Counted from the stretch's first letter, positions 1-11,289 are shown. The stretch is DNA of 64,000 bases from Pseudo-nitzschia pungens (GCA_037355855.1 CM074760.1:2410501-2474500), one strand, 5' to 3'. A program made the numbers and translations. The notes: generated by a model from the sequence alone, not told the origin.

Positions 1-764
1 CTGTCCTCTCCTCTCCCGTCCAATTAGAATATTGTTGCGTAAAAGATATTAAAATTCCTCTGCTCCAAGCCTCTCGAAACTTTTTCCTTTTGTTCAAAGT
101 CTGTTATTTTCGCTTTCATCGAGGTTCCTACGATACTATATTGAAATTGTTGCGTATCCTTCTCAACTCTGTCCAACAAAATCTCGAATGTCGAGATTTG
201 ATGTTGCTATTCTACGTGTACCAGGATTTCCCGTTCTCAGATGAAACAACCGAGAAGTATGGTGCTGGACGAAACCGGACGGAAGCAATCCAGGCAACAG
301 TAAAGCCGATTAAAATATAAATCCATGCAGAAGGCAATATGCAATTTGCGGAGTATCGTAAGTGAACCTGACAAAAAATTCGAACCGAGTGGACGAAACT
401 AGCTTTTCGTAGTCCACTTCTTTGTTCGAAAAAGGAATGTATGCAAGTACGAAGAAAATCTGGTGCGCTAACTCACTCACCGAACAATATTGTTTCTTTC
501 TTCCTTCCGCTGATCGAAGGCTGGTTGTTTTTATTGTCTTTATTCTACTCTTCCCTGCCTGTGATCAATCAATCAAAAGAGGCGAGTTTGTCTACCTGAC
601 CCAAGGCTGTCGGAGGGACTTGTTACTACCGATCCCGAAAGCTATTGCCGGAAAGGGAGATGTTGTTGCTTCGAATGTTCGACGATGACGAGCGGACATG
701 TCGCGTTTTCGCGCGTGAAACGCTGCGTATGTTGGTTTGGGCTTGGTCTTAGCCTTACTCGTAA

Positions 765-802
<38 letters not shown>

Positions 803-1572
803 ACACAAACGTGTTGTAGTTAGTTACCTGTACGTAGGTACGAGTATCCTCAGTAGGAGAGATCTCGATCGTTGGCAGTCCCCTCACATCCCAATACCGC
901 CCGGTGCTACGTACCGGACGTTATGTATCGGAACTATGAGTCGTGTGCATCGCAAAAATGAACCAAACATTGGATCGCCGAAAAACAGAATATCAAAATC
1001 ATACAAATCTGTAGATAGTAAAGGAATAAAATTATTGACGAGATGGCGCGCTCGCCATCTTAGTTTGTCTCATTTGGGGACCAAAAAGGGTAAAGAGAAC
1101 ACCTTTCCGTGATTCAAGAACTCATGAGTGAAGCGAAACCGTCGCGATCCCAAAAGCTGTTTGTATTTGTAGTAATTTGTTTTTTGAGAATTTTTTGAAT
1201 TTTGCACCAGCAATGTGAAGAAAAAAAGATGAGAACATTTTGAACATCACAGCATAGAACATAGAACATCGAACATCAGAGCACAGAACATGACATCTAC
1301 GGCATAAACAAGCACAATTTCTTTCATGAAACGAACGGAAATCCAAAAGCAGCGTGAGAGGGACCAACTGATTGCAGAGAATCGACAACACTGAATTGTT
1401 CGTGGATGGGAATACAAACACTCGGCAGTCAAATCCAGTAGACGGCAACAACGAGAATTTTCAAAGATTTCAAACGAAAGGAGGAACATCAAAAACGTAC
1501 TTCGTAACATTGATGTATTTTGGAACGAATTACACTCTTTGATTGTTGTCTTGTTTCCCAAAATTATGCAAG
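1..1572. other. intergenic, no gene seen
   Basis: No coding region with convincing composition is visible. The stretch holds an AC microsatellite near 768-808 and otherwise AT-rich unique sequence. Just before the first gene lies an AACATAGAACATCGAACATC-like short repeat around 1245-1290. Confidence 0.5.
768..808. repeat. AC dinucleotide microsatellite
   Basis: About twenty AC units with one interruption (ACAT) near the 3' end. It lies in intergenic DNA. The short frames read through it encode only CV repeats and are not genes. Confidence 0.9.
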
Positions 1573-2865
1573 ATGGTGTTCCCTACACAGGAAGAAATCA
1601 CCAACCATCTTACCATTCTAGCTACAAAGACTTTCGATGAAGCTATAATTCTTGCCAACAAACACGGTCCATGGATCTCCGACGCTATCACGACTTGGTC
1701 GTCAGCCGCTCCCCCTTGGGTGTTCGATCTTCTCGATCAATCAATCCTGCGATTTACAATTGGCGATGATTTTGATTCCTTCCGGGCCGTAAATACAGCC
1801 ATTGCCTTGCTGACGGCGTGGATGTACTACAGAACCTTCAGAGTGATCTTTTCGATTGTACGATTTTGGCTGAGAACCATCTTGGGAATTTGCTGGGTTG
1901 TTCGGTCCACTTTGGGGAGTTTCTATGGTCTTCTGTATAGCATTGGTCTTTGGTGTTTGTCGCTATTTTCCAGCGGGGATAAGCAAACACCCAGTGGGAA
2001 CCACGAGCAAGCTCCACCGGCTTCGCCTCGCGAGCAGCGTGGTGCACCTCCGATTCCTTCGTCTCAAAGTGGGTTTTTAAATCATCCGGTCCTTCTCCCA
2101 CAATGGAGCGATCAAATGACGATGGGGGACCAAATGGCGATGGCATCGATAAACACGGCAGTGCCTGCGATGGTACCCACCACTATTGGTCTCCAACATC
2201 CAATACCGGTGCTACCACCCGCCTTTTCTCCGCAGAGCCAGCAGCAAGAGCAAACAATGCTCGCAGAACGGGTGGGTTCTTCCCCTTCCAAACGGCAGCA
2301 GACGCCGAAGAGTTGGGTCGAGCCACTTCCGCCTCGAGTCCTCCGTTACAACAACAATGTAGGGGCAATGGCTTCACCATTTGTTCCCATTGGATCCTAT
2401 GCGACAAGACCGTCAGTACCACAACAGATTTCGTCCGCAAACGCCTTTACCAATCCTTCTCCGTTACGGCAAACACCCGTCGATTTGGCTGATGCGAACA
2501 CCGCCGATAAGACCAATCCAAAAAAGGGGGAAACGCGTTGCGTCGATAGCGAAAACGAAAGCGATCACGATGGGCACTTTAACGAAGCGGATTGTCTGAG
2601 AGCCATGTTAGCCCCGAACAACAGAAAGAACAGTGCACACAAGAATGGGGTTGCGATTCGAGCTCCTATCGTGCAGAAACCAATGGTAATTAGAAGTGCT
2701 TCGACCGGTACCACAACCAAAGAACAGGTCAACAAGCGGAAGCGGGGGGGCACGCAGTCGGAGACCGAAAACATGGAACCATCTCTGAAATCTAAGAAGC
2801 AACGCATCGCTAAAGCACGGGCCAATGCCAAGAAATGGGCAAACGAGACCTTTGGCAACAAATGA
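1573..2865 (+). CDS. membrane protein of unknown function with basic C-terminus
   Basis: A single open exon of 430 codons from the ATG at 1573. An in-frame ATG at 1543 would add ten residues and cannot be excluded. I do not recognise the family. Residues about 75-135 hold two or three hydrophobic stretches rich in aromatic residues (around AIALLTAWMYYRTF and GLLYSIGLWCLSLF), so the protein is probably membrane-anchored by its N-terminal third. The middle is low-complexity Pro/Gln/Ser-rich. The last 60 residues are strongly basic (KSKKQRIAKARANAKKW), which could act as a nuclear-localisation or nucleic-acid-binding tail. The gene converges with the TMEM70-like gene downstream. No homology claim is made. 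Confidence 0.7.
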   Translation: MVFPTQEEITNHLTILATKTFDEAIILANKHGPWISDAITTWSSAAPPWVFDLLDQSILRFTIGDDFDSFRAVNTAIALLTAWMYYRTFRVIFSIVRFWLRTILGICWVVRSTLGSFYGLLYSIGLWCLSLFSSGDKQTPSGNHEQAPPASPREQRGAPPIPSSQSGFLNHPVLLPQWSDQMTMGDQMAMASINTAVPAMVPTTIGLQHPIPVLPPAFSPQSQQQEQTMLAERVGSSPSKRQQTPKSWVEPLPPRVLRYNNNVGAMASPFVPIGSYATRPSVPQQISSANAFTNPSPLRQTPVDLADANTADKTNPKKGETRCVDSENESDHDGHFNEADCLRAMLAPNNRKNSAHKNGVAIRAPIVQKPMVIRSASTGTTTKEQVNKRKRGGTQSETENMEPSLKSKKQRIAKARANAKKWANETFGNK

Positions 2866-3499
2866 AAAGGACTACGACAACAGGTATCATTCTCGAGAGG
2901 TACTGTTACTGCCATTCCAAATAATATATTAGAAATAATATATCACGTGAGGGGAATTCATTTCTATGGGAAAGAAATGGATATTATTGCCGCCAAGCAG
3001 TCGTAAGTAATGCAATGTATCTATGCATAATATGATATGTTTGTTTTATACTGTATGGTCCAAAAATGCAAGATGCCATTCATCTTCAGAATTGTAATTT
3101 TTTAAAACACTATTGTTACTTGTTACACCAATTTTGTTTATAATATCGGCTTCGGAGACTAAAATCATATCGTGAATTATATGCACCACCGTCCTAATTG
3201 GAGAAAGGATTGACAATTCCTTTTTCTGGTGAATGTCACGGACAACGGTCCAAGAATTATTCCAACACTCTTTTCTCTTCCAACAGAGCGACAACAACAG
3301 CATGCTCTATCATTTTTTTGACTGTGTTCAATCGGATTTCGTTCCCTAGATTGAAGAAAGATCAAGTTCTTCGGTGGTGTAGATCAGACCTGAAACACGG
3401 AAATCGGAAAGAGCAACCATGCAGGCTCAATCCAGAGTGTTATAATCTGTTATCTTCTCGAGATTGTGATGAGATACGTGTAGTTCCGGAATCATTTGG

Positions 3500-4519
3500 T
3501 TAAAAAAAATCGTCGTCCTCGTCCTTTTTCTTCTTTATTGTTCCTTCGTTCACAACTCGATGTTCTTGACGAAGGCCCTCGTTTTTGTCGGTAATCGTTG
3601 CACCCATGTTGCGGCCGCTGCTGTGCAGCAACAATTGCCGTGTCATGGCATCCAATCGCTCCGGATGAACGTACAGAGGGACGTCGTTGGCGCAGAAATT
3701 CGCAAAGGGTCTCGGGCCCACGTAAGGAGTCACGTCTTTTCTGGGATCAAACACATGAGTATTCTTCCAAAATCCGAGGATGCTCCGTGTTGTGGCTTCC
3801 AACAGATATCGATTCTGGTTCTCGCTGTCGTTGTCGTCGCCACCGGCAACACTCTTCATCTCTAACACGTAGGCGCCGAAGACAAAGTGAAGGGCAACCG
3901 TCGAACCCGTTGCACCGATCGTCGCGAAGGTTCCGAGCGTCACTTGTCGCGCCGAGGGAAGATCGCCGTTCTTCAAGAAGACCAAGGCTGGCAAAACACA
4001 AACACTCAGGAAACACCCTGTGATGCTCACCATTTTGAGTCTGGAAATCAACTCGCCCAAGGGGGACGTGTAGTCTACAACGACCAAATTGTTGTCCGCG
4101 TCGGTGCCGTTGTCCTCCCCTGAAGTCGCCGTTGAAGATGAGAAATGCCTTCGGTTTGCGCGATCACCGAATGATAGTCGTTGTTCCGTAGGTACAGAGT
4201 GCCGACCGAACGAATCATCGCCTTCTCTTGTGAAGCTGCCGTTTGAAAAAATCGAACGACGCTGTAACCAAGCACTGGCAATGTTCTGTTTCGATATCTC
4301 GATGCCAACGTTATCTCTCCTCCGCTGTGCCTCGAAGGCTTTGCCAAGAACATCCGTGCTGTAATATTTTTTCACCATTCCGTTAACAACATCATTGTTG
4401 CAACTGCTACCGAAGATGGAAGGATAATGATACCCCCGTTGCAACTGCACACGCTGAGATCCCTTTCCGTATACGGAATTAATTGCAATAGTCCTATGAG
4501 AATAACGAAGGACTCTCAT
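3500..4519 (-). CDS. TMEM70/TMEM186/TMEM223-family mitochondrial inner-membrane protein
   Basis: One exon of 339 codons with its ATG at 4519. The first 100 residues are rich in Arg, Ser and Tyr with few acidic residues, as expected for a mitochondrial presequence. The core, from about residue 145, reads YTSPLGELISRLKMVS and then has two membrane segments separated by a short charged link. It ends with a conserved-looking LEATTRSILGFWKN and a VYVHPE-like block (PLYVHPERLD). This arrangement matches the TMEM70 family, whose animal members help assemble ATP synthase and complex I. Assigning it specifically to TMEM70 is inference. The C-terminus is Lys/Asp-rich. The gene converges with the membrane-protein gene at 1573-2865. 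Confidence 0.6.
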   Translation of the reverse strand: MRVLRYSHRTIAINSVYGKGSQRVQLQRGYHYPSIFGSSCNNDVVNGMVKKYYSTDVLGKAFEAQRRRDNVGIEISKQNIASAWLQRRSIFSNGSFTREGDDSFGRHSVPTEQRLSFGDRANRRHFSSSTATSGEDNGTDADNNLVVVDYTSPLGELISRLKMVSITGCFLSVCVLPALVFLKNGDLPSARQVTLGTFATIGATGSTVALHFVFGAYVLEMKSVAGGDDNDSENQNRYLLEATTRSILGFWKNTHVFDPRKDVTPYVGPRPFANFCANDVPLYVHPERLDAMTRQLLLHSSGRNMGATITDKNEGLRQEHRVVNEGTIKKKKDEDDDFF

Positions 4520-5832
4520 TGTAAACAGCTTTCTTTAGTTTGGTACGCAGATTTGTCCGAGCTGCATTGGATGCCACACAGAGTGTAACGATTGACTACA
4601 AGTAATCTCACGAGGACAAACAAAAAACAAGCTCAAAGCAACGACACGACATCCGGCGGACGCCCTCCATCCCTAGGCATCCATCTTCGTGGGTCATAAA
4701 GATCATTAACAGATTCCCACACAATCGAAGGAAATCCTTCCACGTGGCACTTTTTGCTCAAGCTTCTACAGTCAGATTTTGGTGGGAAAAGCGTTTCCGT
4801 CTGAACCACATGCGGTAAGTAATTACAGCTTCATCCCTCTTCAAAAATGGTTGGGTTTCTTCCGACATCGATCAAGACAGCATTAGACATTAGATACGTA
4901 CGATAAAACAAAGTAATTATTCCACTAAACAACTTTTATCCGAGTTCTCTGATTCAAATGGCGTTCGAAATGCCGCAGCACATGGAAAACACAACACTTT
5001 TTTAACCGTTTTGTTCGTTCTTGCCCTACGGTATGAATGAATCATTAGTTACAGAATTTGATTGAAAAGAGATGATCATCGATTCATCAAGCGCATGAAA
5101 AAGAGACATTGTTTCTTCCCGTACACGATAGATGTTTCAATTCATTCGCGCTGTGCAACTGATACACCAGGAAACATTTCGGTCCCGCTGACACTGAGCA
5201 CATCGAAAAGAATACATGAGAAGTTTATGAAAGACTCTTCTAAAAATTCCTAATCCTCATCTTCGCCAAATTGAAAAAATTGATCTATGGTTGCGGTTTC
5301 AATCTTAGGTAACTTCGGCGAGACACACCTCTTCCAAAAACACTGGGAGTTGAATTATGATCGATTATGAACCAAATCAAAAAAATACCTCGTAATGATT
5401 CTCTCATCAAATTCAAATTCGAAGTAATTTTTGTTCACAATTCCAAATCATTTATGAGTCACATTTAAATGTTGAATAATGAAAAACGTAGTACGAGAAA
5501 ATACTTAAGCTTCTACTCTAAGGAACTTTCTTTGCTAACAAAACAGTGACTTCGATCGAAAAAGATTGCTTCCGAGATGAAATCTTACAAGATTCAGAAT
5601 CGATAGAAGCAATAACTATTTCGCAAGATCGACAAAACTTGTGATTTCAAGTAGCATATTACTCGTTAGCCATGTTGATGCGGTTGAGCTCTTGAATTTG
5701 GCGTTTCCATCCAGTTCGTGCTGTTTCCATCTAATTCAAACATCCATTCTACTGCACTCCCATATCACGAAAACAATCTGCCGATTGTCATAAAGAGCTA
5801 TAAACAAAATCAAAATCAAAATCAAAATCGAG
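4520..5832. other. intergenic, no gene seen
   Basis: AT-rich unique sequence with only short frames lacking coding character. At its right end a CAAAAT hexamer repeat sits immediately before the next start codon. Confidence 0.5.
5805..5829 (+). repeat. CAAAAT hexamer repeat next to a start codon
   Basis: Four tandem copies of CAAAAT end four bases before the ATG at 5833. They occupy the position of the 5' untranslated region of the SPT-repeat gene. Confidence 0.8.
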
Positions 5833-7201
5833 ATGGGTTCCCACTGTATAAAGCGATACGCTTTTCATGCGACAATATCATTCCATGCGCTTTTTTATCT
5901 GATCATCTTGTCAACAGCGGAAATTCAGGTAACAGCAACTAATTGGGAAAATTCGATTAAAACAGGGAGGAGGGGCATGTTGCGTTCAAACCTTTCACAA
6001 GCTGGGGGAGTACAAAGGAGAAGGGAAAGAAATCCAGTCCTGGCCAGAGATGACTCTTTGGATCAGGGTTCCAACGGAAGTCAGGTAGGTTTTGTGGAAA
6101 CTATCTTCTGCCACACCCGAAATCCCTGCGACTCGGATTCAGAAAAAAACTTTTGCGAACGACAATTCTGCAATAAAGCCTCAACATAGTCCTTCATGTA
6201 TCTAACTATGCCGCTTTCTAAATTAATGTAATGTGTATTCTTTGTACAGGACGCAATCCATCATGTCCGTCGCGTTTTGAAGCAAACAGAATTCAAAACA
6301 ATAACAACAAAAACAACGCCTAAGCAGATGAATAGGAGAAGAGAAAATTATGAATCGAGCAATGATTTGACAGATGAGGCATCGCAACCGACAGCAGGAC
6401 GTTTTCCTTCTCATCTTGCAGCAACGGGATCCCCATCGAGTTCTCCAACTATGGTCCCAACTTATTCCCCAACCACCTTTCCACCATTTCCATCTTCATC
6501 GCCCTCGAACGCTCCGGAAGTCAAGTTCCGACCTGGAAAGCGAATCGTCGAAACATCCCGACCCCAATTCAAATCCACAAACAAGATTCCTCGGGGAAGA
6601 ATCTTCCAGCTGTGAGTCATTCGGTCACAAACGAAAATGCAAGAGAACGAATGGCTGTAGCTGGGCAAGAGGGAGTTGTGTAACCATTCCTTCCACCACC
6701 ACGTGTGCTCGATGGAACCAAAAGAGACAAAAATGCCGGCATAAGGGTTGTGATTGGAATGTTAACGACCACACGTGCACAGGAGTTGAATTTGCCGCTG
6801 ATCGGACGAATCGTCCCAAAGCTCTTTGGCACAAACAAGACCCCCGTCTCAAAGCCCAACGGATCTTCCTACGGCCACACCTTCTTGGTTTCCAACGTAT
6901 TCCCCTACCACGTTGTACCCAACAACATCACAGGGTGGTGAAGACAACACGGAAGACACGGTTCCATCGTTCTCCCCAACGTATGCTCCCACTACTTATC
7001 CACCAACTTTGTCCTTCATCTGCGTCTCCTACGGACTCTGCCAATGGTTCCCCAACATTCGCTCCGACCACCTTTCCATTAGTTCATTCTGATTACCCCA
7101 CGTTTTCGCCAACTACATTTCCCCCATTTCCGTCTTCCTCGCCCACGAGTATTTCAGGAATAGCAAAGTTAAGGGAGGAAAGTGATTCTCTGGTCATATG
7201 A
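5833..7201 (+). CDS. secreted SPT-repeat protein with Cys-rich module, reading frame broken three times
   Basis: Exon 1 (5833-6084) starts with a likely signal peptide (hydrophobic FYLIILSTAEI). A GTAGGT donor at 6085 and a TACAG acceptor at 6249 define a 165-bp intron, and exon 2 continues in phase from 6250. The protein then carries SPTMVPTYSPTTFPPFPSSS, a typical diatom Ser/Pro/Thr repeat of secreted and cell-surface proteins. A module with about eight Cys (CKRTNGCSWARGSC, then KCRHKGCDW) follows, and then further SPT repeats to the stop at 7201. The coherent protein does not stay in one frame: it steps near 6516-6525, near 6790-6800 and near 7008-7011. Either the assembly has indels or this copy is a pseudogene. 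Function is unknown; an extracellular matrix or adhesive role is inference. Confidence 0.6.
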
Positions 7202-7628
7202 TTGAAGGGTTTATGAGTCGATCAGAAATTGCCTAGGTTTATTATTTGGTTGCTAGGGGTCCATTCTGCTACACCTCTAGAAAGGGGAAGACAAATATAC
7301 GATACATAGAAAGAAAACTTACACATACCTACACATATTTACACGACACAAAGAATAAACAACGACCTAGAAAAGAGTATATCTGAACGATCGAAACATT
7401 TTATTCTGTCGGTAAAGAAGGGATTGCAAATCGATGGAAAACTTCTACACTGTATTCTAGACAACGCCTTTACCGGTGATGTTGCAACCCTTCTTAAAAG
7501 ACGAGGGGACATTTGGTTCTAATGTGATACCGAGTGGCTTCTTGGGAACTGACCAAAAAGTTTTGTTGCATTCTTCGGTTATGGAATTGACTGTTGTCAC
7601 TATTGTTCTTTTCATTAGTTTGGCACCG

Positions 7629-8540
7629 TCATGCGGCAGCTTTTTTTGCCGCGGCAACCATAGAAATCCGTTCGTCTGCCAGAACTATTTTTTCCGAGAC
7701 GGCCGTCGTGACGGTGTGATAACACTCCAAGTGATGACGAAGGGTTTGCGCGAGAACCGTTGTGCGGTTATGAAGATCCATGAATTTCAAACGAAGGTCT
7801 TCCATGCGTTTTTGATCTTCCGGACGGGTGGCGGTCGATGCCATGTGCTGGGTCAGAATTGGAGCCTGCGTGACCTGATCAAGACGAATCGATGCCTGTC
7901 CTCCCCGTGATTGACTGCCGTCTTGATTTTGTTGCTGCAACTCGAGTTCTTTCTTGGCCTGTTGTTGCTTTTGAATTTCGATGGCAGAAGAGGATGTCTG
8001 CCCGGCTTTCGAAGCGACGGACGCATCGGCAACGCCGGTAGAAGAAGAGACACCACCGCGTTTTGTCTTCCCCGCTCCTGTTCCACTCGCAATCGAGGTT
8101 GCAGCCGACGATGACTCCGCGTCCTTTCCGTTCGTTTTGGTTCCGGTGAGCAACAATTTCAGAATGAGATCGAGTTCCGCAAAGTCTTTGAACAACTCAT
8201 CGGAGGACGCCAAGATCTGTTGCCGTTTGTACAATAAAGGTTGTTGTTGATGAGTCAGGGCAATGCCAGGGTCCAATTCCCCAAGCAGTTTTTGGATTTC
8301 TTTCCAGGATTTGTCGTTTTGACTGATGTTGGCATTGGAACTGATAGTGCTTGGCGCACCTTCTCCGGAGGATGATGCAATTTTGCTTTCCAAATCAACA
8401 CGAATTTTTGCAAGTCGGTCGTCAACAGAGTCGATGCTCGTCTTGCTATCATTCGATGTTGCCGCACTGGAAATCCGATGGGAAATTCCTACTCGAGCTT
8501 CCAGAACGGAAAGCCTCCGTTCTAGATCGACGGCTACCAT
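7629..8540 (-). CDS. coiled-coil protein, possible dynactin subunit 3 (p24)
   Basis: The ATG at 8540 gives 303 residues. The frame stays open 52 codons further upstream, but those codons look non-coding. The N-terminus VDLERRLSVLEARVG is a heptad-like segment of the kind that opens dynactin p24. WKEIQKLLGELDPG and a C-terminal helix with HNRTTVLAQTLRHHLE resemble the p24 pattern of an LDP block and a late NKTT-type helix. The central part is Ser/Gly/Ala-rich and Gln-rich low complexity not found in animal p24. If the match is right, the protein would act in the dynactin shoulder that supports dynein transport. The similarity is weak and recognised only by motif; a general coiled-coil protein is the alternative. 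It converges with the SPT-repeat gene. Confidence 0.5.
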   Translation of the reverse strand: MVAVDLERRLSVLEARVGISHRISSAATSNDSKTSIDSVDDRLAKIRVDLESKIASSSGEGAPSTISSNANISQNDKSWKEIQKLLGELDPGIALTHQQQPLLYKRQQILASSDELFKDFAELDLILKLLLTGTKTNGKDAESSSAATSIASGTGAGKTKRGGVSSSTGVADASVASKAGQTSSSAIEIQKQQQAKKELELQQQNQDGSQSRGGQASIRLDQVTQAPILTQHMASTATRPEDQKRMEDLRLKFMDLHNRTTVLAQTLRHHLECYHTVTTAVSEKIVLADERISMVAAAKKAAA

Positions 8541-9208
8541 TAGAAAAACCCGACGGCATTGTTTCTTGGAGGTCTGAAATATTGATACGGAATGCCTTGA
8601 AGAAGCAATTGCAGGTTCTGTTGAGTGCCTTTCTTCCTGCCAAAGAATGATTCTCTCGATCTCGAACAGCGGGTCTGCTGGATTAGTTCTGATCAATAAT
8701 CAAAGAAGCATCAGTTACGCAAGTGTTGCTTGGGTATCTGTGCTGTCTTTCGGGGCTATGCGAATGGGTCTTATCGTTGCCCATTTGGTGCAACATGTGC
8801 TCGGTAAGGTTATTACAGTACTGTACGCGTCATTATCTTACGTCTCATGTCTCGCGTGAATGAATAAAAATCACTCCAACGCTGGAGCTTATGTACGACT
8901 AGAACCTATTCAGCATAAGTTAAGTAAAGTAAATTACTTGTAGAAGAAAACCCATCCGAGAAAGCTTGTTGACCTACTTTTGCAAACTTTTCAGTTGCTG
9001 CGCTTGTCCAGGTACACGTATCAATGCAGTAAGGTTTACATCATACAGACATCAAAAGTGATTGATTGCAACAGTAAAATACGCTTAGTACCGGTAAGGT
9101 TACTTCTCTTTTTGCTGGACAAAGAAAAGAAAGACCGAAGTCCCAAAAACTGATACTAGCTACTGGTACCTTATTACTACTGAAAGTAATATACCGACCT
9201 CCTGTTTT
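8541..9208. other. intergenic, no gene seen
   Basis: AT-rich unique sequence with several GTACCGGTA-like words. No coding region is supported. Confidence 0.45.
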
Positions 9209-9272
9209 GGTTGGCACGTGCCGAACCCTAAGTATTGAATATTCAATACTTAGGGTGAGACACGTGTCAACC
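9209..9272. repeat. 64-bp near-perfect palindrome
   Basis: The axis lies between 9240 and 9241. The inner 32 bp (from ACCCTAAGTATTGAAT to its exact complement) is perfectly symmetric. The outer arms (GGTTGGCACGTGCC and the complement GGTTGACACGTGTC) match with few differences and each contain CACGTG. No flanking transposase frame is seen. Confidence 0.9.
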
Positions 9273-9285
9273 AATCCGACTCCGA

Positions 9286-9383
9286 GTGGTCCCCAGAAGC
9301 AGCGGCAACATCCCCTGCTCTTTCTCCGAGGCGCTAGCCGAGGGAAAAGAGCCGGGGATGTTGCCGCTGCTTCTGGGGACCAC
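9286..9383. repeat. 98-bp inverted repeat / hairpin
   Basis: Arms of 35 bp at 9286-9320 and 9349-9383 match with a single mismatch. The left arm begins GTGGTCCCCAGAAGCAGCGG. The 28-bp loop is itself partly self-complementary. It starts 14 bp after the preceding palindrome. It could be a tiny foldback element or a transcribed hairpin. Confidence 0.9.
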
Positions 9384-10119
9384 GAGGAGGAGGTTAAGGA
9401 GGTTAGGTATATTAATTACGTAATCCGAAGTTTCGAGGTGAGCACAAAGGGAGGAGGAGGAGGTCTTTGCCAGCAAGCAACACTTGCTGCTTGTTGCTGC
9501 TGCAGGGTGTTTTCGATACCGGTACACGAAAACTTGGATCCTGGTACACCAAAACTTGTACTGCAATTTTACATACTCGTACATGAAAATTGGAGAACGT
9601 TACTGAAGTAATAAGTTTGTTTTTTGTCGTGGGACTCTGTGGCTGAGCAGTACACAGAGTTGAATACCAGAGAAATGAGGGGGGGATTTTTACACACAAC
9701 TCCGTGCTTTGAGCAAATGAGTCATGCGCACCCCGCGCGCATTAAGAGAGAACTCCGTGCTTTGAGCAATACTTTGCTGGACGGGACTGTTGATCGGCTC
9801 GCGCATTTTGTAGGTGGGACTGAAGATCTCAGTAGAATTAGTACTGAGGGCTACATTTCTACACGGTGTTATCATATTATTATGAGCTCTTTTTTTGGAT
9901 CCCACCACCAATTGCTCATAATTTTGAAATTGATAGTTTTCAAAAGCAAATTTGGTGCTGGTGACCATGGGGGAAGCCCAGTTCCCCTGCTCCTGTAAGT
10001 CCTCTTAAGCGTTACTGCTGTTGTTGCCGCTGCTGCGTCTGCTGCTGCGTCTCCTGTCTGTTGCTTTTGCTGCGTCTGCGGCTTCTTCGCTGCGTCTGCT
10101 GGACTGCGGCGTCTGCTTC

Positions 10120-10235
10120 GGTTGCCATCGCGTCTGTTGCCGTCACGTCTGTTTGCTGTTGTTGCTGCTGTCGCGTCTGTTGCCATCGCGTCTGTTGCCG
10201 TCGCGTCTGTTGCCGTCGCGTCTGTTGCTGTCGCG
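10120..10235 (+). repeat. 15-bp minisatellite (TTGCCGTCGCGTCTG)
   Basis: Six to seven diverged copies of a 15-mer, varying as TTGCCATC/TTGCCGTC/TTGCTGTC + GCGTCTG. One is interrupted by a short GCTGTTGTTGCTG stretch. Confidence 0.8.
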
Positions 10236-11139
10236 AATGGTGCGACTGTTACTGCTGCCTCTGTTATCGCTGTTGTTGCTGTTGTCGCTGTTGCCACTGT
10301 TGTTGTGGCTGCGGCCGTTGTTGCTGCCTATTGTAACTGCTGTTTCTAACGTGTTGCAATTTGCATTGCTGTTCTTCTTGCTGCGGGGATTGCGATATCT
10401 AGAAGCTGTGCGCTCTGTTGCTGTTCTGTTCGACAATGATACTCTAAGTTCCAATTCGATCCTGCAGCGCTGCTGTTTGTTATCCGAACCACGAGCGTTT
10501 TGAGCGCTGCAACGAAGCCTCCATTCGAACTACGAGCGTTTCGAGCGCCATTCGATCCTGCAGCGCTGCTGCTTGACGTGTTGCCATTGCTTTGCATCAG
10601 TTTTTGCTGTTGACCATGGTTGAACCCAGTTCCTCTGCTCCTGTAAGTCCTCTAACGCGTCGCTGTTGCTGTTGTTGTTGCTGCTTCTGCGGCGTCTGTT
10701 GCGTCTGCTGTTTGCGGCTGCTGTTTGCGGCTGCTGTTTGCGGCTGCTGTTCTTGCTGTTTCCTATTTACTCACACACTGCTTCTTTTGCTTTCGACCAT
10801 GGGGAAGAGTTCTACTGGTACGTGGGAGCAGTTCAGTCGACTGTGCCGCGGACAAAGAGGCACGTTCACTGTTGCTTCTGCTGCGCTGCGACTGCTTCGC
10901 TGCAGCGTCTGCTGTGCTGTTGTTTCTGCTGCGCTGTGGCGTCTGCTGTGGCTGCTGTTGCATCTACGAGCGTTTTGAGCGTTGCAACTACGAGCGAAGA
11001 TCCTGTCCTTTTTGGCATCTACAGCCTCAATAATCACCATGGTGTGCTCTCTGGCAAGAAATGGGTCCATTAGACCATTCTCAGCTTTATTTTGGCATGT
11101 GCTTTGTCCCTTTCCGGTGAGTGCCCTTGTGCTTTCTGG

Positions 11140-11250
11140 GAGGATCAATTCCAAGCAATTCCAAAGTAATGCAATTCATTGCCAAAGAAATGCGATCTCA
11201 TTACCAAAGAAATAACTCCATTACTAAAGAAATGACACTCATTTTTTCCA
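11140..11250 (+). repeat. diverged tandem repeat, CATTACCAAAGAAAT type
   Basis: Four to five degenerate copies with a period of roughly 20-23 bp, each containing ATT(A/G)CCAAAGAAAT or a close variant. Confidence 0.65.
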
Positions 11251-11289
11251 TTGTGCGCACTTTTTCAAATTATTTCAAATTATTACTTA

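Noticed and set aside
10021..10503. Leu- and Cys-rich frames in the 10-11 kb block
   Set aside because: All three phases and both strands are open because of GCTGTT/GCGTCTG repeats. Composition is repeat-driven.
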